Shown piece after piece: positions 38,720-46,680 of a DNA stretch of 64,000 nucleotides (position 1 is the first letter of the stretch; every line of letters starts with the position of its first letter). Source of the stretch: Streptomyces sp. H39-S7 (GTDB lineage Bacteria > Actinomycetota > Actinomycetes > Streptomycetales > Streptomycetaceae); assembly GCF_027158205.1 (NCBI RefSeq), contig NZ_JAPVLU010000008.1, forward strand, positions 165,769-229,768, given 5' to 3'. Below the pieces are notes generated by a model, which made no database searches, was not told the DNA's origin, and saw only the letters and a program-made list of their open reading frames with translations. The position numbers and the translations under genes were made by a program.

Positions 38720-39319
38720 ATGGCCACCAGAGCGATCGCAGACCCGCCCGCCGCCGCGGGGCGCCCCACCGCACGCGAGCGCCTGCTGGCCGCCGCCAAC
38801 GAGCTCTTCTACGAGGAGGGCATCCATGTCGTCGGCATCGACCGGGTGATCGAACGCGCGGGCGTCGCCAAAGCGACTCTCTACAGCGCGTACGGAAGCA
38901 AGGACGGGCTGATCAGCGCCTACCTGGCCGGCCGGCACGAGATCCGCCGCGCCCGGGTGACCGCGGCCGTGGACCGCCACGACGCGCCCCGCGAGAAACT
39001 GCTCGCCGTCTTCGACGCGCTCGGCGAGGCGTTCGCCGACCCGAAGTACCGCGGCTGCGCCTTCCTCAACGCCAGCGCAGAGGTCGGCCCCGACAGCCCC
39101 GTCATGCAGGCGACCGACACCTACCGCGGCTGGGTGCGCTCCCTGTTCACCGACCTCTCCCGCGCCGCCGGCGCACCCGACCCGGAACAGCTCGCGGGCC
39201 GGCTGGTACTGCTGTACGACGGCGCGGGCGTGGCCGCCAGGATGGACCGCGATCCGGGCGCCGCGACCATGGCGAAGACGGTCGCGGCACTGCTCATCGA
39301 CGCGGCAGCGACCGACTGA
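38720..39319 (+). CDS. TetR-family repressor of the adjacent MFS gene
   Basis: The 199-residue protein has an N-terminal TetR helix-turn-helix: ARERLLAAANELFYEEGIHV, VIERAGVAKATLYSAYGSKD and GLISAYLAGRHEIRRARV. The all-helical C-terminal domain contains KYRGCAFLNASAEV, common in the AcrR-like subgroup. It almost certainly binds the palindromes just upstream, repressing both itself and the divergent pump. Confidence 0.9.
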   Translation: MATRAIADPPAAAGRPTARERLLAAANELFYEEGIHVVGIDRVIERAGVAKATLYSAYGSKDGLISAYLAGRHEIRRARVTAAVDRHDAPREKLLAVFDALGEAFADPKYRGCAFLNASAEVGPDSPVMQATDTYRGWVRSLFTDLSRAAGAPDPEQLAGRLVLLYDGAGVAARMDRDPGAATMAKTVAALLIDAAATD

Positions 39320-39353
39320 GGGGCGGACCCCCGTAGGAGGTCCGCCCCTCAGT
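39315..39353. terminator. Bidirectional hairpin terminator overlapping the TetR stop
   Basis: A perfect 15-bp stem (39315-39329 with 39339-39353) with a 9-nt loop lies between the convergent TetR and protease genes. The TetR stop codon is inside the left arm. Confidence 0.78.
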
Positions 39354-39390
39354 CACCCGCGAAAATCACCCGCGAAAGTCACTCGCGCAC
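39353..39390. repeat. 13-bp tandem repeat, about three copies
   Basis: TCACCCGCGAAAA, TCACCCGCGAAAG and a diverged TCACTCGCGCAC lie head to tail directly after the terminator hairpin and before the protease stop. They probably arose by slippage. Confidence 0.55.
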
Positions 39391-39395
39391 GGGGA

Positions 39396-40478
39396 TCAGC
39401 CGATCTGCGCGCCGTACTCGGTGAGCGCGGCCGTCACCGGCTGGAAGAACGTCTCCCCGCCGTTGGTGCAGTCGCCGCTGCCGCCCGAGGTCAGGCCCAC
39501 CGCGGTGTCGCCCGAGAAGAGCGCGCCGCCGCTGTCGCCGGGCTCCGCGCAGACGTTGGTCTGGATCAGTCCGGTGACCGATCCCTCCTGGTAGTTGACG
39601 GTGGCGTCGAGTCCGGTCACGGCTCCGTCGTGCAGCTGGGTGGTGCTGCCGCTGCGCTGCACCGTCTGACCGACCGTCGGGTCGCCGGCCTTGGTGATCG
39701 CCTGCGTGCTGCCGTTGTAGAGGTCGACGGAGCTCGGGTGGGCCACGTTCGTGTCGGTGTACTTGACCAGCGCGAAGTCGTGGCCGGGGAAGGTGGCGGC
39801 CTCGACGTTGCCGATCTCCTGGCCGCCGGACTTGTCCGACCAGCTCTTGAACGCCACACCGCAGTGGCCGGCGGTCAGGAAGTAGGGCTGACCGTCCTTG
39901 ACCACGTTGAAGCCCAGCGAGCAGCGGGCGCCGTTGGCGAAGATCGCGTCCCCGCCCGCGATGAACGGGGTGAAGCGACCCGCCGAGCGCTGCAGTTGCG
40001 CGGTGCCGCCGAGCGCCTTGACGCTTTTGGTGAGACTGTCGAGCTGCGCACCCTTCACGGTGCTGTCGGCGGTGACCACCACCTGGTTGGTGCGGGGGTT
40101 GATGGACCACGCGGTGCCCGGGATGCGGGGCTGGGCGCGCAGACTCTGCGCCGAACGGCGCAGTTCGGCCATGGTGTGCGTGACGGTCCTGGGGACCGCG
40201 CCCGCTTCCTGCACCTTCTGGTCGGCGGTGGCGTCCAGAACGTTGACGACGAGCTGCTTCGTCTTCGCGTCGTAGTACGAGCCCGCGGTGCGCTCCCCCA
40301 GACGGGAGGTGAGGTCGCTCGCGAGCTGGGCCGCGGCGGCGGGGGCGAGCGCGCGGGGGGAGGGTGCGGTCGGCTGGGCGGCGTTGGCGTGGGGAAGGAG
40401 AACGCCCGCGGCGACTACGGCGGCGGCGCTCGACCCGGCGATCGCGATACGGCGCCTTGATATCCGACGGTGCTTCAA
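39396..40478 (-). CDS. Secreted streptogrisin-type serine protease
   Basis: The 360-residue precursor has a long signal region, a propeptide of about 140 residues of the alpha-lytic-protease type, and a mature chymotrypsin-like domain. Catalytic residues are His in FLTAGHC, Asp in HDFALVKY and Ser in EPGDSGGAL, with paired cysteines around each. It is expected to be autoprocessed after secretion. The start is a TTG at 40478 (KHRRISRRRIAIAG follows) with AGGAGG eight bases upstream. An upstream start at 40511 would place the signal peptide too far in. An RNA hairpin can form just before the ribosome-binding site (40501-40525). Confidence 0.92.
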   Translation of the reverse strand: MKHRRISRRRIAIAGSSAAAVVAAGVLLPHANAAQPTAPSPRALAPAAAAQLASDLTSRLGERTAGSYYDAKTKQLVVNVLDATADQKVQEAGAVPRTVTHTMAELRRSAQSLRAQPRIPGTAWSINPRTNQVVVTADSTVKGAQLDSLTKSVKALGGTAQLQRSAGRFTPFIAGGDAIFANGARCSLGFNVVKDGQPYFLTAGHCGVAFKSWSDKSGGQEIGNVEAATFPGHDFALVKYTDTNVAHPSSVDLYNGSTQAITKAGDPTVGQTVQRSGSTTQLHDGAVTGLDATVNYQEGSVTGLIQTNVCAEPGDSGGALFSGDTAVGLTSGGSGDCTNGGETFFQPVTAALTEYGAQIG

Positions 40479-41112
40479 CTCAGTGCCTCCTGTGGGGGGT
40501 GGGCCCGGCAACCGGCGCCGGGCCCGCAGGATGTGCGGTCACGAACGGGCGGAACAGCAAGGATTGCTCGTCCGAGCCCGTTGGTGCGGCCGAGTATCCC
40601 GACACGGGCCGGATTCCTGCAAGGTCATGATCAAGCCCCGTCTCCACATCTGTGAACAGGGCGAAGATACCTCGCAACCCGCCCATCGGCAGTGCGGATC
40701 CGGGACCGCCGGAGCACGGTGCGACGGCCTGTTCGCCCCGGGTGAGGTCTAAACCTGTCCGAGAAGCGATGCTCCGATTCCGTTTGTGAAGCCCGATATA
40801 TTCCGATACGTCAGGTAGCCCGAACGGGGTCTTCGGGACCCGCGAGGGCGCGTCAAGTCCGCTCGAGGCACCACTCGTTCGACCGGTCTCCGCCGGGTGG
40901 AGGGCCGTGCGCCCGCGGCCCCGGGGCACCGACGGCGACGACACAATTCGTGCGCCCCGCGCACACCAGGCCCCCGAAGCTATGTTCTTTCCCACGGATC
41001 ACTTCAGCGGGCTGTCCCGTCGCGGATTTTTCAGGGCCGGAGTGGGCGGTCCGGGTGTAGCCGCGAGCGCTGCTGCTCGCAGCACGCGTTCCACCCCTGG
41101 ATCGGGCGGGCG
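40479..41112. other. Long intergenic region upstream of the protease
   Basis: No convincing full gene. On the protease side it holds the AGGAGG site and a perfect 9-bp-stem hairpin (40501-40509 with 40517-40525). A relatively AT-rich stretch near 40750-40820 could hold a promoter. Near 40982 a short frame reads like the start of a Tat-exported protein and is listed separately. Confidence 0.6.
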
Positions 41113-41158
41113 TCAGCCCCGCAGAAGGCAGAACGGGTGGCCCGCGGGATCCGCGTAG
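40982..41158 (+). pseudogene. Possible remnant: Tat-signal-like N-terminus without a body
   Basis: From ATG 40982 the frame reads MFFPTDHFSGLSRRGFFRAG, a textbook twin-arginine motif (SRRGFF), then a short Gly/Ala hydrophobic stretch and an Ala-rich segment, but it stops at 41158, inside the antisense VOC gene, after about 58 residues. It may be the 5' remnant of a deleted exported enzyme, or a chance resemblance. Confidence 0.3.
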
Positions 41159-41484
41159 ACGCGCCAGCCGCGGGAGTCGGCCTGCAGCGGCGTGGCACCG
41201 AGGTCGAGCACCCGCTTCTCCGCCGCGTCGAGGTCGGGGACGTCGAAGTCCAGGTGGAACTGCTGCGGGTGCGCGGCGTCCGGCCACTGCGGGGGCCGGT
41301 GGTCCGCCACCCGCTGGAAGGCCAGGACGAGTCCGGATTCGAGATGGAGCGTGCAGAAGTCGTCGCCGACGGCCCATCGGGGATCGGGCCGGTTGACCGC
41401 ACCGCCCAGGAGCGTTCCGTAGAACCGCGCGAGGGCACGGGCGTCCGGACAGTCCAGCACCACGCACTGCAGCTTGGCGATCAT
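41113..41484 (-). CDS. VOC (glyoxalase-like) family protein
   Basis: The 123-residue protein is a compact glyoxalase/bleomycin-resistance/dioxygenase fold: LQCVVLDCPDARALARFYGT at the start, FCTLHLESGLVLAFQRVADH, QQFHLDFDVPDLDAAEKRVL and WRVYADPAGHPFCL at the end. The H and E metal positions are only partly kept. Members bind or modify small electrophiles or antibiotics; no specific role can be given. ATG 41484. Confidence 0.86.
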   Translation of the reverse strand: MIAKLQCVVLDCPDARALARFYGTLLGGAVNRPDPRWAVGDDFCTLHLESGLVLAFQRVADHRPPQWPDAAHPQQFHLDFDVPDLDAAEKRVLDLGATPLQADSRGWRVYADPAGHPFCLLRG

Positions 41485-41616
41485 GGGGAAGTCCTTCCAG
41501 CGGTAGGGCTCGCGCCCCGGTGAGCATCGTCCTGGCGTGCGGGTAGCCCGCAGCTCAGGCCTACCCTGGCACCCCTCCCCTCCCGGTCACAGCCCGCGCC
41601 GGAACGGCCATGGTCC

Positions 41617-42180
41617 ATGATGTCGGCCATGACCAGCCCACGAAGAAGAGCAGAGATGTTCGTCGGCGCCGAGCACGACCCCCGGTTCCGGGCTCCGGCC
41701 ACCGGTGACGAGCGGAGCATGCTCGTCGACTTCCTCGGGTCGCAGCGGACGACGCTGGAACTGAAGTGCTCGGGACTCGACGCCGAGTTGTCCCGGCGGG
41801 CCGTGGAACCCTCCACGCTCTCGCTGCTCGGACTCGTCCGCCATCTCGCCGATGTGGAACGCCGCTGGTTCCGGGTCGTCCTGGCCGGCCAGGACGTGCC
41901 GCTCCGCTTCTCCTCGCAGGACGACCCCGACCAGGACTTCGCCGGCGCGGTGCCCGTCCCCGCGGTCGCCGCCGCGGCCTGGGAGGCCTGGCACGCCGAG
42001 GTGGCGTTCGCCGACGCCTTCGTGGCGGCCGCACCCGACCTCGACATCGAGGGCCACGACGCGTGGCGCGGGACGGTCTCCCTGCGCTGGGTCCTCATCC
42101 ACATGGTCGAGGAGTATGCCCGCCACAACGGCCACGCCGACCTGCTCCGGGAGCGGATCGACGGAGCACGGGGCATCTGA
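41617..42180 (+). CDS. DinB-family (DUF664) protein, possible thiol-dependent transferase
   Basis: The 187-residue four-helix-bundle protein shows the DinB/DUF664 metal-binding histidines in LGLVRHLADVERRWFR and in IHMVEEYARHNGHADLLRER, where HxxEEYARHxGHxD is the hallmark. In actinobacteria many relatives are mycothiol- or bacillithiol-dependent S-transferases, so detoxification is plausible. ATG 41617 is the first start; ATG 41629 would also fit. Confidence 0.86.
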   Translation: MMSAMTSPRRRAEMFVGAEHDPRFRAPATGDERSMLVDFLGSQRTTLELKCSGLDAELSRRAVEPSTLSLLGLVRHLADVERRWFRVVLAGQDVPLRFSSQDDPDQDFAGAVPVPAVAAAAWEAWHAEVAFADAFVAAAPDLDIEGHDAWRGTVSLRWVLIHMVEEYARHNGHADLLRERIDGARGI

Positions 42181-42243
42181 GACCTCCCCGTGCGGCGCGT
42201 CGGTACGCGGCTCCCAGCGACCGAACCAGGGGCGGTGGAACGC

Positions 42244-42753
42244 GTGATCAGGACCGGCGCCATCGGCACGGCACGTCTGGAACTGCTGCCGCTCGCCGTG
42301 GAGCACGCCGGGGAGATGGCCACCGTGCTGTCCGACCCGGCCCTGCACATGTTCATCGGAGGCACCCCGGACACCCCGGAGGCCCTGCGAGCCCGCTACG
42401 AACGCATGGTCGCGGGCTCACCGGACCCCGCCGTCTCCTGGTGCAACTGGGTGATCCGGCTGCGTGCGGACGCCTGCCTGGCGGGCACGGTGCAGGCGAC
42501 GATCACCGCCTCCGAAGACGCCCTCACCGCCGAGATCGCCTGGGTCGTCGGCACGCCGTGGCAGGGGCGCGGCATCGCCACGGAGGCGGCGACGAGCATG
42601 GCCGGCCGGCTGGAGCAGCAATCGGTGGACACCCTCGTCGCCCATGTCCATCCGGACCACCGGGCGTCGGCCGCCGTCGCGGCGGCCTGCGGGCTGACGT
42701 CCACCGGCCGTTGGCACGACGGCGAGATCCGATGGCAGCGGAACCTGCGCTGA
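42244..42753 (+). CDS. GNAT-family N-acetyltransferase
   Basis: A 169-residue acetyltransferase: TARLELLPLAVEHAGEMATV, AEIAWVVGTPWQGRGIATEA (the acetyl-CoA pyrophosphate loop Q-G-R-G-I-A) and VAHVHPDHRASAAVAAACGL. This is the RimJ/RimL-like branch acting on a protein N-terminus or small amine. GTG 42244 gives the usual start just before the first strand; the frame extends to 42190. Confidence 0.86.
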   Translation: MIRTGAIGTARLELLPLAVEHAGEMATVLSDPALHMFIGGTPDTPEALRARYERMVAGSPDPAVSWCNWVIRLRADACLAGTVQATITASEDALTAEIAWVVGTPWQGRGIATEAATSMAGRLEQQSVDTLVAHVHPDHRASAAVAAACGLTSTGRWHDGEIRWQRNLR

Positions 42754-43056
42754 CGCCCTTCGCGTCCTCCGCGCGCCATCCCCGTTGCCGCGCCCGCGCG
42801 TCTGCGCCCCCTGTCACGCTCGGCCGCCGCCGTGCTCCGTGTGTGCTTCCATCCATCGGTTCGGCGCGCGGTGACGCGGGTCGGAGATGGGCAGGTCTAG
42901 ATGCTTCCGGGCCTTTTCGTCGCCCGGCCACCGCATCAGCACGTGCCGCGCACCGTCCGAACCGTCGAGGGATGCCGCCATGACCCGCCGCTCACCCATC
43001 TGCAGTACGACGCCGCCGCCGCGCAGCCATCCGGCAAACGCCTGGGCGGTGCGCCC
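42754..43056. other. Intergenic region before the ABC exporter
   Basis: No clear plus-strand gene. The minus strand carries a short protein-like frame at 42814-42999, listed separately. I see no strong palindrome or promoter consensus. Confidence 0.5.
42814..42999 (-). pseudogene. Possible fragment of a VOC-like protein
   Basis: From ATG 42999 a 61-residue frame reads MGERRVMAASLDGSDGARHV and then RWPGDEKARKHLDLPISDP. The K-x-R-K-HLDL pattern resembles the middle of glyoxalase-like domains, but both ends of such a domain are missing and no ribosome-binding site is visible. It could be a gene relic or chance. Confidence 0.28.
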
Positions 43057-45033
43057 ATGAGGAAGTGGTTCCGGCGTCCACGGCCCGCCGAGACGACTGT
43101 GACCGACAGCGAGCGGCTGCTGTTCGGCGGGGCACTGCGCTACGACTACGGCTGGGCCCGGCACGATTACACGATGCTGGAGCATTCGGCGCTGTCCATG
43201 GCCCGGTCGGCACCGCGGCTGGTGGGCAGAACCGTACGGCTGGCCTGGCGGGCCGATCGGGCCGCCATGCTGACGATGGTCCTGGCCGAGGTCTACCAGG
43301 GCATGGCCCACGCCGTCGGACTGCTGATCACCAACGAGGTGCTGCAGTCGCTGTTCGGGAGCGGGGACACCGTCGCGCGGGTGCGCGCGGCGGTGCCGGC
43401 GCTGATCGTCGGCATGGTCATCGCCATGACGAGCGCGGTGGCGGCGTCCCTCTCCACGGCCAGCACCGGACGGCTGGAGCCGAAGGTCGAGAGGCTGGCC
43501 ACGCAGGAGTATCTGCGGCACGCCGAGCGGGTGGAACTGGAGGCCGTCGAGGACGGCGCGTTCCGCAAGCTGCTCGACTCCGCGCAGTTCGGCGCCCAGG
43601 CCTCCCGCCAGATGATCGGCGCCATGGTGGCGACGTTGAACGGCACGTTCTCCCTGATCGCCGCGGCCGGTGTGCTCACCGTGCTGCACCCGGTGCTCCT
43701 GCTCCTGCTGATGCTGATCGCGGCGCCGCGCGGATGGGGCGCGGTGCATGTGGCGCAGCGCCGCTACGCGTCGACCATGGCCTGGATCGAGCACGAGCGC
43801 GCCGCCCGCGTCATCAGCGAGTCGATCACCGGGCAGACCGCCGCGCAGGAGACCCGCGTGCACGGCGTCGGGGCTTTCCTGCTGCGCCACTTCGGGCAGA
43901 TGGCCGGCACGGCCGAGGCGGAGCAGACCCGGCTGGCCAAGGAGAAGGCGGCCACCGAGCTCCTGGCCGCCTCGTTGTCGGGCGCCGCGTCGCTGCTCGC
44001 GTACGCCACGCTGGCGTGGTTGCTGCTGTCGGGGCGCATGAGCATGGCGGTCGCCGGCACCGCGGTCATGGCGGTGCGGACGGGTTCGGCGAACCTCGGC
44101 ACGCTCGTCGGATCGGTCAACCGGCTCCACGAGGAGTCCCTGTACGCCGGCGACCTGGACCGGTACATCATCGAGGCCACCGCCCGCGCCATTCCCGTCG
44201 GCGGCGTACCGGTGCCCGGACACCCGGACGAGATCCGCTTCGAGCACGTCACCTACCGTTATCCGGACCGGGAGCGGCCCGCCCTGGACGACATCTCGCT
44301 CACCATCTCCGCCGGCAGCGTGGTGGCGCTGGTGGGAACGAACGGATCGGGCAAGAGCACGCTGGTGAAGCTGCTCGCCGGCCTCCACAGAGCCCAGGCC
44401 GGCCGCGTCGTGTGGGACAAGGTCGATCTCGCGGAGGCCGACCGTGACCAGGTCTTCTCGCACATCGCGCTGCTCGACCAGTCCTTCGCGAGATGGCCGT
44501 TCACCGCGGAGACCAACCTGGCGATCGGCAGGCCGGCGCGGGCCCCGGAGCCCGCGCAGCTGGCCGCGGCGGCCGCGTTCTCCGGCGCGGACGCCGTCAT
44601 CAGCACCCTGCCCCACGGCCTGAAGACCCTCCTGGCGCTGCAGTTCCGCGGCGGGTCGGAGCTGTCCGGCGGCCAGTGGCAGACCATCGGACTCAGCCGC
44701 ACCTGGTACCGCGACGCCTCACTGATCATCGTGGACGAGCCGACCTCCGCACTGGATCCCGAGGCGGAGATCGCCTGCTTCGAGAAGATCCGCGCGCTGC
44801 GCTCACCGACCACCACGGTCGTCCTGGTGACGCACCGCATGGCGGCCGTCCAGCACGCCGACCTGATCTACGTCCTGCACGAGGGCGTTCTGGTGGAGCA
44901 GGGCACCCACCAGGAACTCCTGGCCGTCGAGGATGGCCGCTACCACCGCATGTTCCGGTCCCAGGCGGACCAGTACATCCCGGCGGAGACCGGGGCGGTC
45001 CCCGCCCAGCAGACCCGCCCGCCTGCCCGATGA
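43057..45033 (+). CDS. ABC exporter, fused membrane and ATPase domains
   Basis: A 658-residue half-transporter. The first ~390 residues hold several membrane helices (for example AAAGVLTVLHPVLLLLLMLI and LSGAASLLAYATLAWLLLSG). The C-terminal ATPase has VALVGTNGSGKSTLVKLLAG (Walker A), GGSELSGGQWQTIGLSRTWY (signature), LIIVDEPTSALDPEAE (Walker B) and VVLVTHRM (switch His). It would work as a homodimer exporting a lipid, drug or peptide. There is no N-terminal peptidase domain and no evident peptide precursor nearby. ATG 43057 has GGGCGG upstream; GTG 43099 is another possible start. Confidence 0.88.
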   Translation: MRKWFRRPRPAETTVTDSERLLFGGALRYDYGWARHDYTMLEHSALSMARSAPRLVGRTVRLAWRADRAAMLTMVLAEVYQGMAHAVGLLITNEVLQSLFGSGDTVARVRAAVPALIVGMVIAMTSAVAASLSTASTGRLEPKVERLATQEYLRHAERVELEAVEDGAFRKLLDSAQFGAQASRQMIGAMVATLNGTFSLIAAAGVLTVLHPVLLLLLMLIAAPRGWGAVHVAQRRYASTMAWIEHERAARVISESITGQTAAQETRVHGVGAFLLRHFGQMAGTAEAEQTRLAKEKAATELLAASLSGAASLLAYATLAWLLLSGRMSMAVAGTAVMAVRTGSANLGTLVGSVNRLHEESLYAGDLDRYIIEATARAIPVGGVPVPGHPDEIRFEHVTYRYPDRERPALDDISLTISAGSVVALVGTNGSGKSTLVKLLAGLHRAQAGRVVWDKVDLAEADRDQVFSHIALLDQSFARWPFTAETNLAIGRPARAPEPAQLAAAAAFSGADAVISTLPHGLKTLLALQFRGGSELSGGQWQTIGLSRTWYRDASLIIVDEPTSALDPEAEIACFEKIRALRSPTTTVVLVTHRMAAVQHADLIYVLHEGVLVEQGTHQELLAVEDGRYHRMFRSQADQYIPAETGAVPAQQTRPPAR

Positions 45034-45125
45034 CCCTCCGGAGCCGCGGAGAGGTGTGCCGCATCGCCGTGGGAAGATCCAGGGGGTCGGCAGCGAGCCG
45101 GCCCGGCGAAAAGGGGCACCGGCAC

Positions 45126-45287
45126 ATGGCAGCAGGATTCTCGGACTGGAAAGTCAAGAAGCAGTACACGACGAATGACCGCGTGTCGTATTTGGGAAAG
45201 GAGTACCGCTGCTTGGCCTCGCACACCTCGAATTCGGCATGGAATCCCAAAGCGGCCGTCACGAAGTGGCAGGAATACAAGCCGTAG
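45126..45287 (+). CDS. Stand-alone CBM5/12-type chitin-binding module, 53 residues
   Basis: The tiny protein is one carbohydrate-binding domain: SDWKVKKQYTTNDRVSYLGK, then EYRCLASHTSNSAWNPKAAV and TKWQEY. It shows the V-x-Y-x-G-K-x-Y...W...W pattern of chitinase CBM5/12 modules. There is no signal peptide or enzyme domain. AAGGGG lies about nine bases before ATG 45126, and base composition is clearly less GC-rich than in neighbouring genes. It may be a small intracellular or leakage-exported lectin, or a captured module. Confidence 0.72.
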   Translation: MAAGFSDWKVKKQYTTNDRVSYLGKEYRCLASHTSNSAWNPKAAVTKWQEYKP

Positions 45288-45430
45288 CCTCCTGCGGTCG
45301 CGTGCCGCGCGGGGCGGTCGTAGCGTCGGAGTATGCCTTCGCACCGCCTGCGGACCGTGGGCCGCTCGGTGACGCTGTGCGACGGCCGACCTACCCCGTC
45401 CTGCGGGATGCGGACTGTTGGGAGCACGCC

Positions 45431-45688
45431 ATGTCCGAGCGCGCCGGCTTCGAGCTCATCTTCACCAATGCTCTCCCGGCGGAGGGCACGCCCGCCAAGC
45501 ACGTCGTCGAGGTCTTCCCGACGACCGCGGTCGGGTCGGGCGGATATCCGATCTACGTGGACGCGACCAAGATCATCCGTGCGGAGATCAGCGACACGGG
45601 CCAGGTCCGCATGATCGCCAGCGGAGGCGGCCAACGCCCGCAGTCCCCCACCGAGGTCCATCGCCTGCCCCCGACCGGCGACCGCTGA
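45431..45688 (+). CDS. Small DUF6296-like protein
   Basis: An 85-residue protein: MSERAGFELIFTNALPAEGT, HVVEVFPTTAVGSGGYPIYV and DATKIIRAEISDTGQVRMIA. The pattern (beta hairpins, 'YPIYVDxTxIIRAEIS', MIASG) matches, as far as I can judge, a small Streptomyces family of unknown function (DUF6296). GGGAG precedes ATG 45431. Confidence 0.65.
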   Translation: MSERAGFELIFTNALPAEGTPAKHVVEVFPTTAVGSGGYPIYVDATKIIRAEISDTGQVRMIASGGGQRPQSPTEVHRLPPTGDR

Positions 45689-45727
45689 CCGCTGAGCGGT
45701 GAGGCGGGTGGCCGCTCGGGCCTGTCG

Positions 45728-45766
45728 TCGAACCGGCGTCCGCCCGGATGGCAGGCGCCGGTTCGA
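45728..45766. terminator. Hairpin between convergent genes
   Basis: An 11-bp perfect stem (45728-45738 with 45756-45766) and a 17-nt loop lie between the DUF6296-like gene and the frameshifted minus-strand gene. Confidence 0.5.
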
Positions 45767-45830
45767 GGACGGCCCGACGGCCGGATCTCCCGCCGAAGAC
45801 CCGACCCGGGCGAATCCGCCGGGCGAACCG

Positions 45831-46311
45831 TTACGGGTTGAGGCGGATCGAGTTGATCGGCGACAGGTTCTTGTCCAGCCACCAGCCGGGGGCCCCGTAG
45901 CCCTCGCAGTTGGTGCCGGTGGAGGTCCTGGTCGACGGGGCAGCTGACCCGCAGGACCAGTGACTCCCACTGTGCCATCGGGCGCAGACTGTTGAGCAGC
46001 CCTTCCGTTCCGCCACCCATCAACGCCCGGGCACGCAGCGCGATGTCCGCGCTCACCGTGGCGGACAGCCGTTCCCAGACGGGGGCGATGAGTGCCTTCT
46101 CGTAGGTGACCAGAGCCCATTTCAGGGCGGCGAGCGCACCGGTGCCGGCATGTGCGAGATCCGCCGGGAAGGGCGACGTCGTCGGCGTGGCCGCGTCGAG
46201 AATCCGCAGTTCGGCGGTTATACGGCGTTGCGGCGTCGAGAGCACCCGGTCGACCGAGGACGCCAGATCGGGTGACGAGGTGGCCGGGGTCAGGAAGACA
46301 GTACGTCCCAC
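45831..46311 (-). pseudogene. Frameshifted gene of unknown function
   Basis: From GTG 46311 one frame reads as protein for about 120 residues: VFLTPATSSPDLASSVDRVL, AHAGTGALAALKWALVTYEK and LLNSLRPMAQWESLVLRVS. It then degrades near 45950. The adjacent frame continues convincingly as TNCEGYGAPGWWLDKNLSPI to NSIRLNP and a TAA at 45831. Together they give a product of about 160 residues broken by a single +1-type shift near 45935-45960. It could be a true pseudogene, a sequencing error, or two unrelated frames. A stop just upstream of GTG 46311 means the original start may also be lost. Confidence 0.5.
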
Positions 46312-46680
46312 CGGGCCGCATCAGTCCGCATACACGGTGAAACGGCTCGAATCCTCCCCTGGACGCAATGAGTCGGCCATCCCCGCGGACCGCCGGAGCC
46401 GCCGGGGTCCCCACCGGCGTCCCTCCGCCGGAACGCACAGCAATGCGGTCGGACAATCACCCGAATTCGCGACGGCCCATTTCGACACCACGAATCAAAG
46501 CCCTTTACAGAAGTCCTTTCAGGGCACCCGCGTGGAATACTCCAGGCCAGCCGTGGATCACTGATGGGTCGTCACTCCGGCCGGCCCCTGCCGCACTGCG
46601 GGCGCGAGCGCCCACCACCTGCGGGTGGTTCCGCGGCGCCGCCGCGGCCGTCGCTCCCTCGCGCTTCGAAAGGCCGACCG
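46312..46680. other. Intergenic region upstream of the phospholipase C gene
   Basis: No supported gene on either strand. The part from about 46440 to 46545 is relatively AT-rich (with TTTACAG near 46504) and probably contains the phospholipase promoter, although no clear -35/-10 pair or Pho-box repeat is seen. Confidence 0.5.

Noticed and set aside
43057..45033. ABC exporter as part of a RiPP or lantibiotic cluster
   Set aside because: No precursor peptide, modification enzyme or peptidase domain can be seen within several kilobases on either side.
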